Shown here: positions 1-8,417 of the stretch, piece by piece
Layout of the letters: every line of letters starts with the position of its first letter
Position numbering within the stretch: the first letter of the stretch is position 1
Position numbers and translations under genes: made by a program
Notes under the pieces: generated by a model
What the model was told of the DNA's origin: nothing
The model's input: the letters and a program-made list of their open reading frames with translations, nothing else
The model's database searches: none
Origin: Bradyrhizobium sp. Gha
GTDB lineage: Bacteria; Pseudomonadota; Alphaproteobacteria; Rhizobiales; Xanthobacteraceae
Reading direction: 5' to 3'
DNA length: 64,000 bases
NCBI RefSeq assembly: GCF_900113735.1
Contig: NZ_FOQM01000005.1
Coordinates: 1-64,000, forward strand

Positions 1-296
1 ATCGCGATCGACTTTTTTAAAATGTCGCGCTCCATGCGCAACTGCTCGTTTTCCCGCTGTAACCGTGCGATCACGTCAGCCTGGTCCGCCGACGGCACCG
101 ACGCTTGCGACGTGGGCGCCGCGGCGCTGCCGCCGGCTGCTACCGTGCTCCGCTCCTTCACCCATCGACTGAGCACGGAGCCATCGAGCCCGAGCTCTTT
201 CGATACCGACTTCGCCGAGCGACCGCTCGACAAAACCAGATCAACTGCCTGCCCCTTGTACTCGTCCGAATATGACCGACGCTGCCGTTTCGCCAT
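1..296 (-). CDS. IS3-family transposase OrfA (partial)
   Basis: About 98 codons are present and the 3' end lies beyond the window. The protein starts MAKRQRRSYSDEYK and has the helix-turn-helix of OrfA (SAKSVSKELGLDGSVLSRW, residues about 32-50). It ends in a leucine-zipper-like stretch (LQRENEQLRMERDILKK). OrfA binds the element ends. In this family the catalytic OrfAB is made by a -1 frameshift into orfB, which would lie to the left. Whether the element is intact cannot be judged here. Confidence 0.85.
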   Translation of the reverse strand, partial: MAKRQRRSYSDEYKGQAVDLVLSSGRSAKSVSKELGLDGSVLSRWVKERSTVAAGGSAAAPTSQASVPSADQADVIARLQRENEQLRMERDILKKSIA

Positions 297-350
297 CCGA
301 CACCTCTCTCTGCCTAAGCTATAGGTGTCCACCAATTTAGGGGAGGCCCA
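1..350 (-). mobile_element. IS3-family insertion sequence, terminal part (runs off the left edge)
   Basis: This is the 5' end of an IS3-family element, cut by the window start. Read on the minus strand, it begins at 350 with TGGGCCTCCCC, goes through GGTGGACACC, and reaches the orfA start at 296. A TG start followed by GGTGGACACC is typical of the IS51/IS407-like part of the IS3 family; that family placement comes from memory of such ends. The outer boundary at 350 is inferred from the CA dinucleotide on the plus strand, next to unrelated flanking DNA. Target duplication cannot be assessed because the other end is outside the window. Confidence 0.75.
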
Positions 351-384
351 ATTCTGGATTGCGTCGCTTCGCCCGCAATGACGA
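351..384. repeat. Single arm of a Bradyrhizobium-type palindromic repeat next to the IS end
   Basis: The stretch CTGGATTGCGTCGCTTCG..CGCAATGACG matches the right arm of the complete repeat at 12742-12828. The left arm, which should precede it, is replaced by the insertion sequence. The simplest reading is that the IS3 element inserted into the middle of a complete repeat. Confidence 0.7.
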
Positions 385-408
385 TGCGGGAGCCGTCGAG
401 CACAACCA

Positions 409-819
409 TTAGCTATGAAACTTCAACCCATCGACGATCTTGTCGATCACCTTGCGCTCGGCGCGCATCGCGATGCCGACAAGATTGAGATCGGCGCGCG
501 CAACCGCCCTCACCGCCTCGCGATTGGCGGCATCATGCGTGGTCCTGAACATGTCGTCGGTATAAACCGCCGGGGTGACGTTGCGCGTCAGCGCTCGATC
601 GAGTGCGCGTGACAATTGCGGAGCGTCGGCCCCATAGATCAGGATCGGTTGGCCGATCAATGCAAGATATTTCGTGGACGAGGCGTCCTCATAGGCATCA
701 CCGATGCACTCCGGAAAGGCGGCAGCGACTCCGCTCGTCAGGAACGATGCGACATTAAGTTTCTGCCAAGCCTGGAGGTCGTTGCGAATGACAACGGCGA
801 TTTTGGTATCGAATTGCAT
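409..819 (-). CDS. DUF2000 family protein
   Basis: A 136-residue protein that resembles the DUF2000 family, a small alpha/beta fold of unknown role (related to PTH2-like folds by memory). It begins MQFDTKIAVVIRNDLQAWQK and has the family-like stretch KYLALIGQPILIYGAD. The reading frame is open upstream to 909. The start at 819 was chosen because a GGGAG Shine-Dalgarno sits five bases upstream and homologues usually begin right before the first strand (KIAVVIR). No signal peptide or membrane segment is seen. It stands alone between the IS end and a CYTH-CHAD gene on the other strand. Confidence 0.75.
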   Translation of the reverse strand: MQFDTKIAVVIRNDLQAWQKLNVASFLTSGVAAAFPECIGDAYEDASSTKYLALIGQPILIYGADAPQLSRALDRALTRNVTPAVYTDDMFRTTHDAANREAVRAVARADLNLVGIAMRAERKVIDKIVDGLKFHS

Positions 820-1018
820 GAATTCTCCCACGCTCATCCAAGCGCCTGAAAAAAAAAGAAAATTCCGAGCGTTGGACTGTAGGCGTGAATGTAACGCGGA
901 TTGCCCCATCGATCACAGCGCGGAATTCGATGAGGCTTGCTATCGGCTGCGCTTCTCTCCGCGGTTCAAGTCGGGTATACGTCGACGTCTTGTCACTGAA
1001 CTGTCATAAACACTGCGA

Positions 1019-2833
1019 ATGTCGGAAATCGACGCCATCAAGCGAGCCCTCGAACCGGTGCGGCGTCCCGCCGGGTCAAACAATCGACTTGTCGTGGACG
1101 ATAAGACGATCAGGACCTCCGCCAGACCAGGCATGGAACAGAAGCCCGGTTCCGATAGTTCCGGCGAGAGCTCCCCGCGCGACGAATCTTCAAGCACCAA
1201 TCTGCCTGCCGACGAGGCGGCGACACCGAACATCCCTTCCCACGCCGCCGCGCCTCACGCGATTGAAATCGAACTCAAGCTGCTCGTGTCTTCGGATCGG
1301 CTGGCGGATTTCAACGATGCGCCGATCATCGCGACGAATGCGCGCAACAAGGGCACGCGCAAGCACCTCAAGGCGGTGTATTACGACACGCCCAAACGCG
1401 CGCTTCGAGCCGACGGGTTCAGCTTCAGGGTTCGCCAGAGTGGCGCGCGGTTCACGCAGACGGTGAAAGCCGAATCCGGTAACGATCCGCTGCGCCGCGG
1501 CGAGTGGGAGGCAGCCGTCCCGTCGATCGAGCCTGATATCGCGCTGGCCATGCCGCTGGTTTCCGACAAGTTGCGAGGCGATCTCGAACGTCACTCGGTC
1601 GAAGCCGTCTTCAACAGCGACATCCACCGGCATCAGCGCCTGGTCGACCTGCCATCGGGCACCATCGAGGTCGCCTTCGATCAGGGCCAGCTCACGTCAG
1701 GCGGTCGCTCGCTGCCGGTCAGCGAGATCGAGCTGGAGCTTAGGACTGGCAGCCCGTCCGCGATCTGGGAGCTGGCGCTGCGGCTTGCCGAGCACGGCTC
1801 CGTGAAACCGTCGATCCGGACCAAATCGGCGCGCGGATTTGATCTCGCGGCCGACACGCCGCCGCGGGCACCGAAGCCGCCAAAGCTTCGGCTCGATCCC
1901 TCGATCTCGCTTGACGAGGCCTTCTCCGAGATCCTGCGGTGCTGTCTTCTGCATTTGCTTCAGTCGTTGCCATCCGCCGAGGACGGCCGCGATCCTGAAG
2001 GGATGCATCAGCTGCGCGTCGCGCTGCGACGTCTGCGCTCCGCGCTCGACCTGATGCGGTCGGTGGTGTCGCTGAACAAGCTCGACCTGCTGCGCACCGA
2101 GGCGAAATGGCTTGCCGGAAGTCTCTCCGGCGCACGTGATTGGGACGTGTTTCGAAAGCAGACGTTGCCGACCGTCGCGGATGGCTGTCCGGCGGTCACC
2201 GGCTTCGACAGGCTTGGGGAACTCGCCAACGAGCGCCGCGCGGCCTGCTACGACAAAGCCCGCCTCGCCCTCGCCGACCGGCGCTGTTCCTACTTCATCC
2301 TCGGGCTCGGCGCCTGGATCGAAGCGCGCGGCTGGCGCAGCGAGGTGACCCCTGAAGGTCTGGCACGACTGGCCGAGCCTGCGGTCAACTTCGCCCGCAA
2401 CATCCTGTCGGCTCAGCATGCGAAGGTGCTGAGGCGGGGCCGCAGATTCAAATCGCTGCCGTCGGAGGAGCGGCACCGAGTCCGTCTCGCTGCGAAGAAG
2501 TTGCGCTACCTCGCCGACTTCCTGCTGCCGCTCTGCGGACAGCGCAAATCGGCAAGGCGCTTCTCACGCCGGCTCGCCGATCTCCAGCAGGAGCTCGGGA
2601 TCTACAACGACATGGCGACGACGGCGTCACTGCTTGCAGACGTCGATGCCAGAGCGACCGGCGGCACGGCAGCGGCGGCGATCGCCGGCTGGCAGGCGCA
2701 TGCCATGGTCGGCATCGAAGCGCGCCTGCTCAAAGCCTGGTCGGAATTCGCGGGAGCCAAGGTGCCCTGGTCGATCGACGCGCCAGAACATCAGGCCAAA
2801 CTGGTGCAAACCAATGCGGGATGGCTACGCTAG
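1019..2833 (+). CDS. CYTH and CHAD domain-containing protein
   Basis: A 604-residue two-domain protein. Residues about 83-280 are a CYTH domain with the signature EIELK (83-87) and alternating acidic and basic strand residues that bind triphosphate and metal. Residues about 295-600 are a CHAD helical bundle with the basic motif MHQLRVALRRLRSAL. CHAD domains bind inorganic polyphosphate, and CYTH domains include inorganic triphosphatases; the fusion is therefore thought to act on polyphosphate or tripolyphosphate. The first 80 residues are low-complexity and poorly conserved. The start is uncertain: no good Shine-Dalgarno precedes 1019, and ATG 1133 is an alternative. Confidence 0.85.
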   Translation: MSEIDAIKRALEPVRRPAGSNNRLVVDDKTIRTSARPGMEQKPGSDSSGESSPRDESSSTNLPADEAATPNIPSHAAAPHAIEIELKLLVSSDRLADFNDAPIIATNARNKGTRKHLKAVYYDTPKRALRADGFSFRVRQSGARFTQTVKAESGNDPLRRGEWEAAVPSIEPDIALAMPLVSDKLRGDLERHSVEAVFNSDIHRHQRLVDLPSGTIEVAFDQGQLTSGGRSLPVSEIELELRTGSPSAIWELALRLAEHGSVKPSIRTKSARGFDLAADTPPRAPKPPKLRLDPSISLDEAFSEILRCCLLHLLQSLPSAEDGRDPEGMHQLRVALRRLRSALDLMRSVVSLNKLDLLRTEAKWLAGSLSGARDWDVFRKQTLPTVADGCPAVTGFDRLGELANERRAACYDKARLALADRRCSYFILGLGAWIEARGWRSEVTPEGLARLAEPAVNFARNILSAQHAKVLRRGRRFKSLPSEERHRVRLAAKKLRYLADFLLPLCGQRKSARRFSRRLADLQQELGIYNDMATTASLLADVDARATGGTAAAAIAGWQAHAMVGIEARLLKAWSEFAGAKVPWSIDAPEHQAKLVQTNAGWLR

Positions 2834-2849
2834 ACTTTGATGGCTGCGC

Positions 2850-3239
2850 CTAACCCTTGGCGTCGCAGGCCCAGGCGCGGATCACGCATTCCTTGCCGCC
2901 ATATTTGTAGCATTCGCGGGTGGCGGCATTGAGCGTCGCCGAGATCTTCGGCTTCACCGCATAGCCATAGGCTTCACAGGGATTGACCATATCGACCGAC
3001 ATGGCCGCGCAGGCGCGCTTCATCGTCACCGTGGTGCAATCGCCCTTGCACTGCTTTTGTGCGGCGGCACGCGCCTCGCGCTCGGCGCCGTAATCATAAG
3101 CCTGGCCATAGGCTCCGCACTTGCCGACGGCAAAAGCCCCGGCCGCATGAGCTTGCGTAATATAACGGGCGCCGGCGACACAAACCGACAGCACAAAGAA
3201 AAACATCGCGCAACGGCGCGCGACGACATCAGAACCCAT
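2850..3239 (-). CDS. Secreted DUF4189 domain protein
   Basis: A 129-residue exported protein. Residues about 12-33 form a signal peptide (MFFFVLSVCVAGARYITQAHA). The mature part is cysteine-rich, with paired motifs of the kind KCGAYGQAYDYGAEREARAAA and CAAMSVDMVNPCEAYGYA, which match DUF4189 proteins from memory. The cysteines probably form disulfides in the periplasm. The start at 3239 has a GGGGAGGGG Shine-Dalgarno upstream. It converges with the CYTH-CHAD gene, 16 bases apart. Function is unknown. Confidence 0.75.
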   Translation of the reverse strand: MGSDVVARRCAMFFFVLSVCVAGARYITQAHAAGAFAVGKCGAYGQAYDYGAEREARAAAQKQCKGDCTTVTMKRACAAMSVDMVNPCEAYGYAVKPKISATLNAATRECYKYGGKECVIRAWACDAKG

Positions 3240-3334
3240 GGAAAAACCCCTCCCCCCAGGCAGGTGGAGGCGACCTTAAGCGCCGGTCGTTTCCACTTGG
3301 TGAACGAGGCGTTGAAATTGGACCATCGGGAGCT

Positions 3335-3450
3335 GTCGTAGGCTGGATTAGCGTAGCGTAATCCACCGAATGTGTCGCCGCGGAAACAGTAGTGCTGGGT
3401 TATGCCAGCGGACTGCGCTTCGCGCAGCCGCTGTCTAACCCACCCTACGA
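3335..3450. repeat. Long intergenic inverted repeat (Bradyrhizobium type)
   Basis: The outer arms TCGTAGGCTGGATTAGCG and TAACCCACCCTACGA are near inverse complements. An inner hairpin is formed by GCGGACTGCGC and GCGCAGCCGC. The element lies between two leftward genes. It resembles the 'TAGGGTGGGTTAG' class of intergenic repeats common in Bradyrhizobium. Confidence 0.7.
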
Positions 3451-3463
3451 AGTGACGGCACCG

Positions 3464-5068
3464 TCATCCCCGCCGCGCCGCTTCCAGCGCCTGCGGCGTG
3501 TCGATGTCGAGGAAGGCGCCTTCGCCGTCGACGGGGACTTCAACGACCGCTTCGGCGTGCTTGGCGATCAAATGCCGCGCGCCGACATCGCCGTCGAGCG
3601 TCATCAACTCGTTGAAGAAGCGGCGCGACCACAGCACGGGATTGCCGCGGCGGCCTTCGCTCACGGGCACGACGATGAGATTGCCACGATCCGGCGCGAA
3701 GCCGTCGATCAGGCGATCGATGAGGCCGGCATCGATCAGCGGCATGTCGCCAAGGCAAACCACGGCGCCGTCGCTCGCATCAGATACGGCTGCTATCCCT
3801 GATTTGACCGAGCTCGCGATGCCGCCGGCGAAATCCGGATTCTTGACGAAACGCACCTTCAGGCCTTGTAGCGCCTGCTCGACCAGCTCGGATTGATGGC
3901 CGGTGACGACTATCACCTCGGACGCTTTCGAAGCCAGTGCCTGCTCGGTCGCGATCCGCACCAGCTTCCTGCCGTCGAGCTCGGCCAGCAGCTTGTTCGG
4001 TCCGCCCATGCGGGTGGAGCGACCCGCCGCCAGCACGATGGCGGCGACCTGGCTGTTGCCCTCGGTCTCGGGATTCGCGCGCGGCTGCGGGCGCGTGACG
4101 ATTTCCATCAGGAGGCCACCGACGCCCATGCCCATCAGCTCGGAGCGCGTCACCTCGATGCCGGCGAGGAGCCGCATCAGCACCCAGTCAAAACCGTTTT
4201 CGACCGGCGAACGCGCGCAGCCCGGCGCACCCAGCACCGGCACGCTGCCGGCGCGTGCGATCAGAAGCAGATTGCCGGGATCAACAGGCATGCCGAAATG
4301 CTCGATCTCACCGCCGATTCCCGTGACCGCGGCTGGAATCACGTCGCGGCGGTCGGCAATGGCCGATGCGCCGAACACGATCACGAGCTCGGCGCCGAGG
4401 CCGAGCAATTCCTTGATCGCGGCCGATAGCGCGCGTTCATCGTGTTGCACCCGCCGCTCGGCGATGATGCTGGCGCCGGCCGGCGCGAGACGCTCGGCGG
4501 TGACGCGCAGCGTCTTGTCGACCACCTTGGACGACAGGCCCGGCAGCAGCGTCGAGACGACGCCGACGCGCTTGATCACATAGGGCGCGATTCTGAGCAC
4601 GTCCTTGCCCGCGGCCTTGACGGCGGCATCGCGCAAGTCACCTTTCACACCGAACGGGATAATCTTGACGGTGCCGACCATCTCGCCTTCGACCACCGGC
4701 TTGTAAGCGGCGAGGGTGGCAAAGGTGATGGCCTCGTCGATATTGTTGATGCGGTCGACCGCAGGGCGGTCGATCACCAGCAGGCCCGGGCGGGCGGCAA
4801 ACAGATTGGCGCGGCCGGTGAAGGCGCGCTCGACATGAATGCCCTCGCCGCCGATCGCAAGCGCGATACTGGCGGCCGCAACGTCCTCGGAGACGTCGCC
4901 CTCTTCCATCCGCACCACGACGATGTCCTTGATGCCGGCACGCTCCAGCGCTTCGACCTCGGCGGCCCCGATCGTCGTGCCCTTCTTCAGCACCAGCGGA
5001 CCCTGGCGCAAGGTGTGGACGGTCACCCCGCCGATCGCATCCCTGGGGCTCGCCGGTCCAAACTTCAT
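3464..5068 (-). CDS. Molybdopterin-binding / MobA-like nucleotidyltransferase fusion protein
   Basis: A 534-residue fusion. The N-terminal part (about 1-330) resembles MoeA/MogA-type molybdopterin-binding proteins. From about residue 345 there is a MobA/MocA-type NTP-transferase domain with the nucleotide loop VLAAGRSTRMGGPNKL and the metal-binding VVCLGDMPLID. Such fusions (often annotated as molybdopterin-binding/glycosyltransferase family 2) attach a cytidine nucleotide to molybdopterin for xanthine-dehydrogenase-family enzymes. The start codon overlaps the stop of the XdhC C-terminal gene (ATGA type), so the two are co-translated. It is the last gene of the leftward cox-like operon. Confidence 0.85.
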   Translation of the reverse strand: MKFGPASPRDAIGGVTVHTLRQGPLVLKKGTTIGAAEVEALERAGIKDIVVVRMEEGDVSEDVAAASIALAIGGEGIHVERAFTGRANLFAARPGLLVIDRPAVDRINNIDEAITFATLAAYKPVVEGEMVGTVKIIPFGVKGDLRDAAVKAAGKDVLRIAPYVIKRVGVVSTLLPGLSSKVVDKTLRVTAERLAPAGASIIAERRVQHDERALSAAIKELLGLGAELVIVFGASAIADRRDVIPAAVTGIGGEIEHFGMPVDPGNLLLIARAGSVPVLGAPGCARSPVENGFDWVLMRLLAGIEVTRSELMGMGVGGLLMEIVTRPQPRANPETEGNSQVAAIVLAAGRSTRMGGPNKLLAELDGRKLVRIATEQALASKASEVIVVTGHQSELVEQALQGLKVRFVKNPDFAGGIASSVKSGIAAVSDASDGAVVCLGDMPLIDAGLIDRLIDGFAPDRGNLIVVPVSEGRRGNPVLWSRRFFNELMTLDGDVGARHLIAKHAEAVVEVPVDGEGAFLDIDTPQALEAARRG

Positions 5069-5760
5069 GCCGCTTCTTCTTTCGGTGGCAGCCGAAGCAC
5101 CGCCGTGATCTCGGCCATGATCGCCACCGCGATCTCGGATGGCGAGACCGCGCCGATCGCGAGCCCAATTGGCGCGTGGATGCGCGCGATGTCGCTATCC
5201 CTCGCGCCCTGCGCCCGCAACCGGTCGCCGCGCTTGGCATGCGTCTTCCGCGAGCCGAGCGCACCGATATAGAAGCAATTGCGCTCGAAGGCGTGGAGCA
5301 GCGCGGGATCGTCGATCTTGGGATCGTGCGTCACCGCAACGAAAGCGGTGTAGGCATCGACATTGAGCGGCGGCAGCGCGGTATCGGGCCATTCGGCGAC
5401 CAGCGGAACATCGGGAAACCGCTCGGGGCTCGCGAACGCCGTACGCGGATCCACCACGGTGACGTCATAGCCGAGCGAGCGCGCCAACGGCGCCAGGGCC
5501 TGGCTGATATGGACGGCGCCGACGATGACGAGCTTTGCGGTCGGCGCGTAGACGTTGAAGAAAAGCTTCTTGCCGCCGGCCTCGACGTTGGCGCTCTTGC
5601 CCATGCGAAGCTGCTTGTCCAGCTCGGCGCGCAGCGGATCCTTGGCGAAGTCAGCTGCTTTCACCAGCCGCTGCTCGCCGCTCTCGGTGTCGGTCACCAA
5701 AATCACGGGGCGGCGCGCGGCCCGCTCTGTGTTCAGTTCGTGCAGGATTGCGAGCTTCAC
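5065..5760 (-). CDS. XdhC family protein, Rossmann (C-terminal) half
   Basis: A 231-residue protein matching the C-terminal Rossmann half of XdhC/CoxI. Seen are KLVIVGAVHISQALAPLARS (nucleotide-binding turn), VVDPRTAFASPERFP and the family end GLAIGAVSPSEIAVAIMAEI. XdhC proteins bind sulfurated molybdenum cofactor and insert it into xanthine dehydrogenase or CO dehydrogenase-type enzymes. The start is GTG at 5760, two bases after the stop of the gene encoding the N-terminal half. A longer frame exists to 5823 but would overlap that gene by about 60 bases. Confidence 0.88.
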   Translation of the reverse strand: MKLAILHELNTERAARRPVILVTDTESGEQRLVKAADFAKDPLRAELDKQLRMGKSANVEAGGKKLFFNVYAPTAKLVIVGAVHISQALAPLARSLGYDVTVVDPRTAFASPERFPDVPLVAEWPDTALPPLNVDAYTAFVAVTHDPKIDDPALLHAFERNCFYIGALGSRKTHAKRGDRLRAQGARDSDIARIHAPIGLAIGAVSPSEIAVAIMAEITAVLRLPPKEEAA

Positions 5761-5762
5761 GG

Positions 5763-6086
5763 CTAGCCGACCTTCTCGACGAAGACGCGGATGGTGCCGC
5801 CGCAGGACAGACCGACGTTCCATGCGGTCTCGTCGGCGACGCCGAACTCGAGCATCTTCGGCTTGCCGCTCTCGATCACGTCCATGGCCTCGGTGACCAC
5901 GGCCCCCTCGACGCAGCCGCCGGAGACGGAGCCAAGAAACGTGCCCTCGTCGTTGATGACGAGGCTCGAGCCGGCCGGGCGCGGGGCCGAGCCCCAGGTC
6001 TCCACAACGGTGGCCAGCGCGACGCCACGGCCGGCCTTGTGCCAGTCCTCCGCCGCCTTCAGGATATCCTCGTCGCGATCGAGCAT
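5763..6086 (-). CDS. XdhC/CoxI family protein, N-terminal half
   Basis: A 107-residue protein matching only the N-terminal XdhC_CoxI domain: ATVVETWGSAPRPAGSSLVI, then GTFLGSVSGGCVEGAVV with the conserved SGGCVE, and GLSCGGTIRVFVE at the end. Together with the next gene it forms a complete XdhC split over two frames. A GAGAGG Shine-Dalgarno lies upstream of ATG 6086. It sits between the CoxE-like gene and the Rossmann half, so the pair probably works as a heteromeric cofactor-insertion chaperone. Confidence 0.88.
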   Translation of the reverse strand: MLDRDEDILKAAEDWHKAGRGVALATVVETWGSAPRPAGSSLVINDEGTFLGSVSGGCVEGAVVTEAMDVIESGKPKMLEFGVADETAWNVGLSCGGTIRVFVEKVG

Positions 6087-6098
6087 GGGCTTGGCCTC

Positions 6099-7301
6099 TC
6101 AGGCTGCGGGGCGGATCAGGCTGCGGTGATGCGGCGGCAGCGGCCGGGACAGGGTGGTGATCAGCTCCTGGATCGAACTCAAATTATGCACGGGCCGGAA
6201 TTCGTCAACGTGCGGGAGCATCATTTTGATGCCCTGGGCCTTGGCCTCGAAGCCGCCGAACCGCAACAAGGGGTTGAGCCAGATCAGCCGCCGGCATGAG
6301 CGGTGCAGCCGGTCCATCTCGAAGGCGAGCCTGGAATCGGCCTCCCGCTCCAGCCCGTCGGAGATCAAGAGCACGATGGCGCCCTGGCTCAGCACCCGCC
6401 GCGCCCACAATTTGTTGAAGTTGTGCAGCGAAGCCGAGATCCTCGTGCCGCCGGCCCAATCCTCGACCGCGGCCGAACAGCTCGCCAGCGCCTCGTCCGG
6501 ATCGCGCTGCCGCAGCGCGCGGGTGACGTTGGTGAGACGCGTGCCGAACAGGAACACCGAGACACGCTTGCGCGCATCGCCGATGGCATGCAGGAAATGA
6601 AGGAAAAGACGCGTGTACTCGCTCATCGATCCCGAGATGTCGAGCAGGGCGACGATCGGGGCCGGCTTTTCGATTCGTCCGAGGCGATGGATGTGGATGA
6701 TATCGCCGCCGGTGCGCAAGGATGCGCGCAGCGTGCGGCGCATGTCGAGCCGCAAGCCCCGCGCATCGGGCTGGTGCCGGCGCGTCAGCAGCTCCGCCTG
6801 CGGCAGCCGCATCATCTCGATGGCACGGAGCGCCTCGGCGATCTCGGCTGCGCTCATCTGCGCAAAATCCTTCTTCTGAAGGATCTCCTTGTCGGAGACC
6901 GAGAGGCGCAGATCCTGTTCCTGATGCTGCGGCGTCTCCGTCATCCGCGGCTGCGACATTGCTTCCTGCACGCGCCGAGCGCCGGCCTGCGGCTTCTTCT
7001 TGGCCTGCTCCGGCAGCGGCACCGAATCCAGCATGTGCTTCCACTCTTCCGAGGCGCGGAAGAACAGGTTGAAGGCCTGCTTGAATATCTGCGCATGCTC
7101 GTGGCGCATGACGAAGATCGATTCCAGCGTGGTGAAGACGTCGGCACGGCTGCCGATGTCGATCACCTGAAGCGCATTCATGGCGTCGATCACCGCACCG
7201 GGGCCGACCGGCATGCCGGTCGCGCGGAGCGCGCGGGCAAAGCCGACGATGTTGTCGGCGAATTGCTCGGTTTGCTCGGGTGCAAGGTGGTTGACGGCCA
7301 T
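6099..7301 (-). CDS. coxE: CoxE-like VWA domain protein
   Basis: A 400-residue protein of the CoxE/VWA family. The C-terminal half is a von Willebrand A domain whose MIDAS motif DISGS is at residues 221-225. The N-terminal part is helical with a long basic linker. In the CO dehydrogenase system, CoxE works with the MoxR-type ATPase CoxD to mature the Mo/Cu active site; that role is known for Oligotropha cox genes and inferred here. The paired ATPase gene lies directly upstream. Confidence 0.85.
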   Translation of the reverse strand: MAVNHLAPEQTEQFADNIVGFARALRATGMPVGPGAVIDAMNALQVIDIGSRADVFTTLESIFVMRHEHAQIFKQAFNLFFRASEEWKHMLDSVPLPEQAKKKPQAGARRVQEAMSQPRMTETPQHQEQDLRLSVSDKEILQKKDFAQMSAAEIAEALRAIEMMRLPQAELLTRRHQPDARGLRLDMRRTLRASLRTGGDIIHIHRLGRIEKPAPIVALLDISGSMSEYTRLFLHFLHAIGDARKRVSVFLFGTRLTNVTRALRQRDPDEALASCSAAVEDWAGGTRISASLHNFNKLWARRVLSQGAIVLLISDGLEREADSRLAFEMDRLHRSCRRLIWLNPLLRFGGFEAKAQGIKMMLPHVDEFRPVHNLSSIQELITTLSRPLPPHHRSLIRPAA

Positions 7302-7320
7302 GGTCTCGTATCCATCCCCT

Positions 7321-7427
7321 CGTCATTCCGGGGCGATGCGAAGCATCGAGCCCGCAATCCCTTCATCCACCGTCACCGCTGCACAATGGATTCCGGGCTC
7401 GCGACTTCGTCGCGCCCCGGAATGACG
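7321..7427. repeat. Intergenic palindromic repeat between coxD and coxE
   Basis: The ends CGTCATTCCGGGGCG and CGCCCCGGAATGACG are exact inverse complements. Inner arms GAGCCCGCAATCC and GGATTCCGGGCTC also pair. The element sits between two co-directional genes, so it would form a long hairpin in the transcript and may weaken expression of the downstream genes or protect mRNA ends. Confidence 0.85.
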
Positions 7428-7447
7428 AGCGCAATTGTGACGCGACA

Positions 7448-8356
7448 TCAATTGTCGCTCGTCGCTTCCTTCAGCACCTTTTGCAAGGTGTCGCCCTGCA
7501 TCCGCGTGATGTCGTCCTGGTATTTGAGCAGCGCGCCCAGCGTGTCGCCGACCAGCTGCGGGGTCAGGGAGCGGGCATCGAGCTCGGACAGGGCTGTCGC
7601 CCAGTCGATGGTCTCGGCAACGCCGGGCGACTTGTAGAAGTCCTGGTTGCGCAACGCCTGCACGAAGCGAACCACCTGCTGCGACAGCTTCGCCGAGATG
7701 CCGGGCACGCGCGACTTGACGATCGCGAGCTCGCGATCGGCGGCGGGATAATCGACCCAGTGATAAAGGCAGCGCCGCTTCAGCGCGTCGTGAATCTCAC
7801 GGGTGCGGTTGGAGGTGATGATGACGATGGGCGGATGCGGCGCCTTCACGGTGCCGAATTCGGGGATCGTCACCTGGAAGTCGCTGAGGATCTCCAAAAG
7901 ATACGCTTCGAACGCCTCGTCGGCGCGGTCGAGCTCGTCGATCAGCAGCACTGGGGGACCGGCCACATCAGGCTCGAGCGCCTGCAGCAGCGGCCGCTTG
8001 ATCATGTAGCGGTCGGCGAAAATGTCACTCGAGAGCTGCTCGCGATCGGTATCGCCGGCGGCTTCCGCCATCCGGATCGCGATCATCTGCGCGGCGCTGT
8101 TCCACTCGTAGACGGCGGACGAGACGTCGAGGCCTTCGTAGCACTGCAGGCGAATCAGCTTCCGTCCCAGCGCCGCCGACAGCACCTTTGCGATCTCGGT
8201 CTTGCCGACGCCGGCCTCGCCTTCGAGAAACAGCGGGCGGCCCATGCGCAGCGAGAGATACGTCACCGTCGCCAGCGACCGCTCGGCGAGATAGCCGCGC
8301 GACGTCAAGAGTTCGAGCATCGCATCGACCGATGCCGGCAAGGTCGCTGAAGTCAT
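7448..8356 (-). CDS. coxD: MoxR-type AAA+ ATPase, CoxD-like
   Basis: A 302-residue AAA+ protein of the MoxR class. Walker A GEAGVGKT is at residues 46-53 and Walker B VLLIDE at 136-141, followed by the sensor-1 stretch VIITSNRTREI. MoxR ATPases pair with VWA proteins as metal- or cofactor-insertion chaperones. Its neighbours CoxM (upstream) and CoxE (downstream) fit a role in maturing a molybdenum hydroxylase. The start was set at ATG 8356 (MTSATLPASVDAMLELL) because the longer frame to 8440 runs into the intergenic space with coxM and adds non-conserved residues. Confidence 0.88.
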   Translation of the reverse strand: MTSATLPASVDAMLELLTSRGYLAERSLATVTYLSLRMGRPLFLEGEAGVGKTEIAKVLSAALGRKLIRLQCYEGLDVSSAVYEWNSAAQMIAIRMAEAAGDTDREQLSSDIFADRYMIKRPLLQALEPDVAGPPVLLIDELDRADEAFEAYLLEILSDFQVTIPEFGTVKAPHPPIVIITSNRTREIHDALKRRCLYHWVDYPAADRELAIVKSRVPGISAKLSQQVVRFVQALRNQDFYKSPGVAETIDWATALSELDARSLTPQLVGDTLGALLKYQDDITRMQGDTLQKVLKEATSDN

Positions 8357-8417
8357 GAATGAGCCAGTCTCGCTACGTCCCGTGAGGGACAACGTTTGAC
8401 CGAGGCGTGAGGTTCGC

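Noticed and set aside
22..324. Plus-strand open frame of 100 codons at the left end
   Set aside because: It is antisense to the IS3 OrfA gene, which has clear transposase features.
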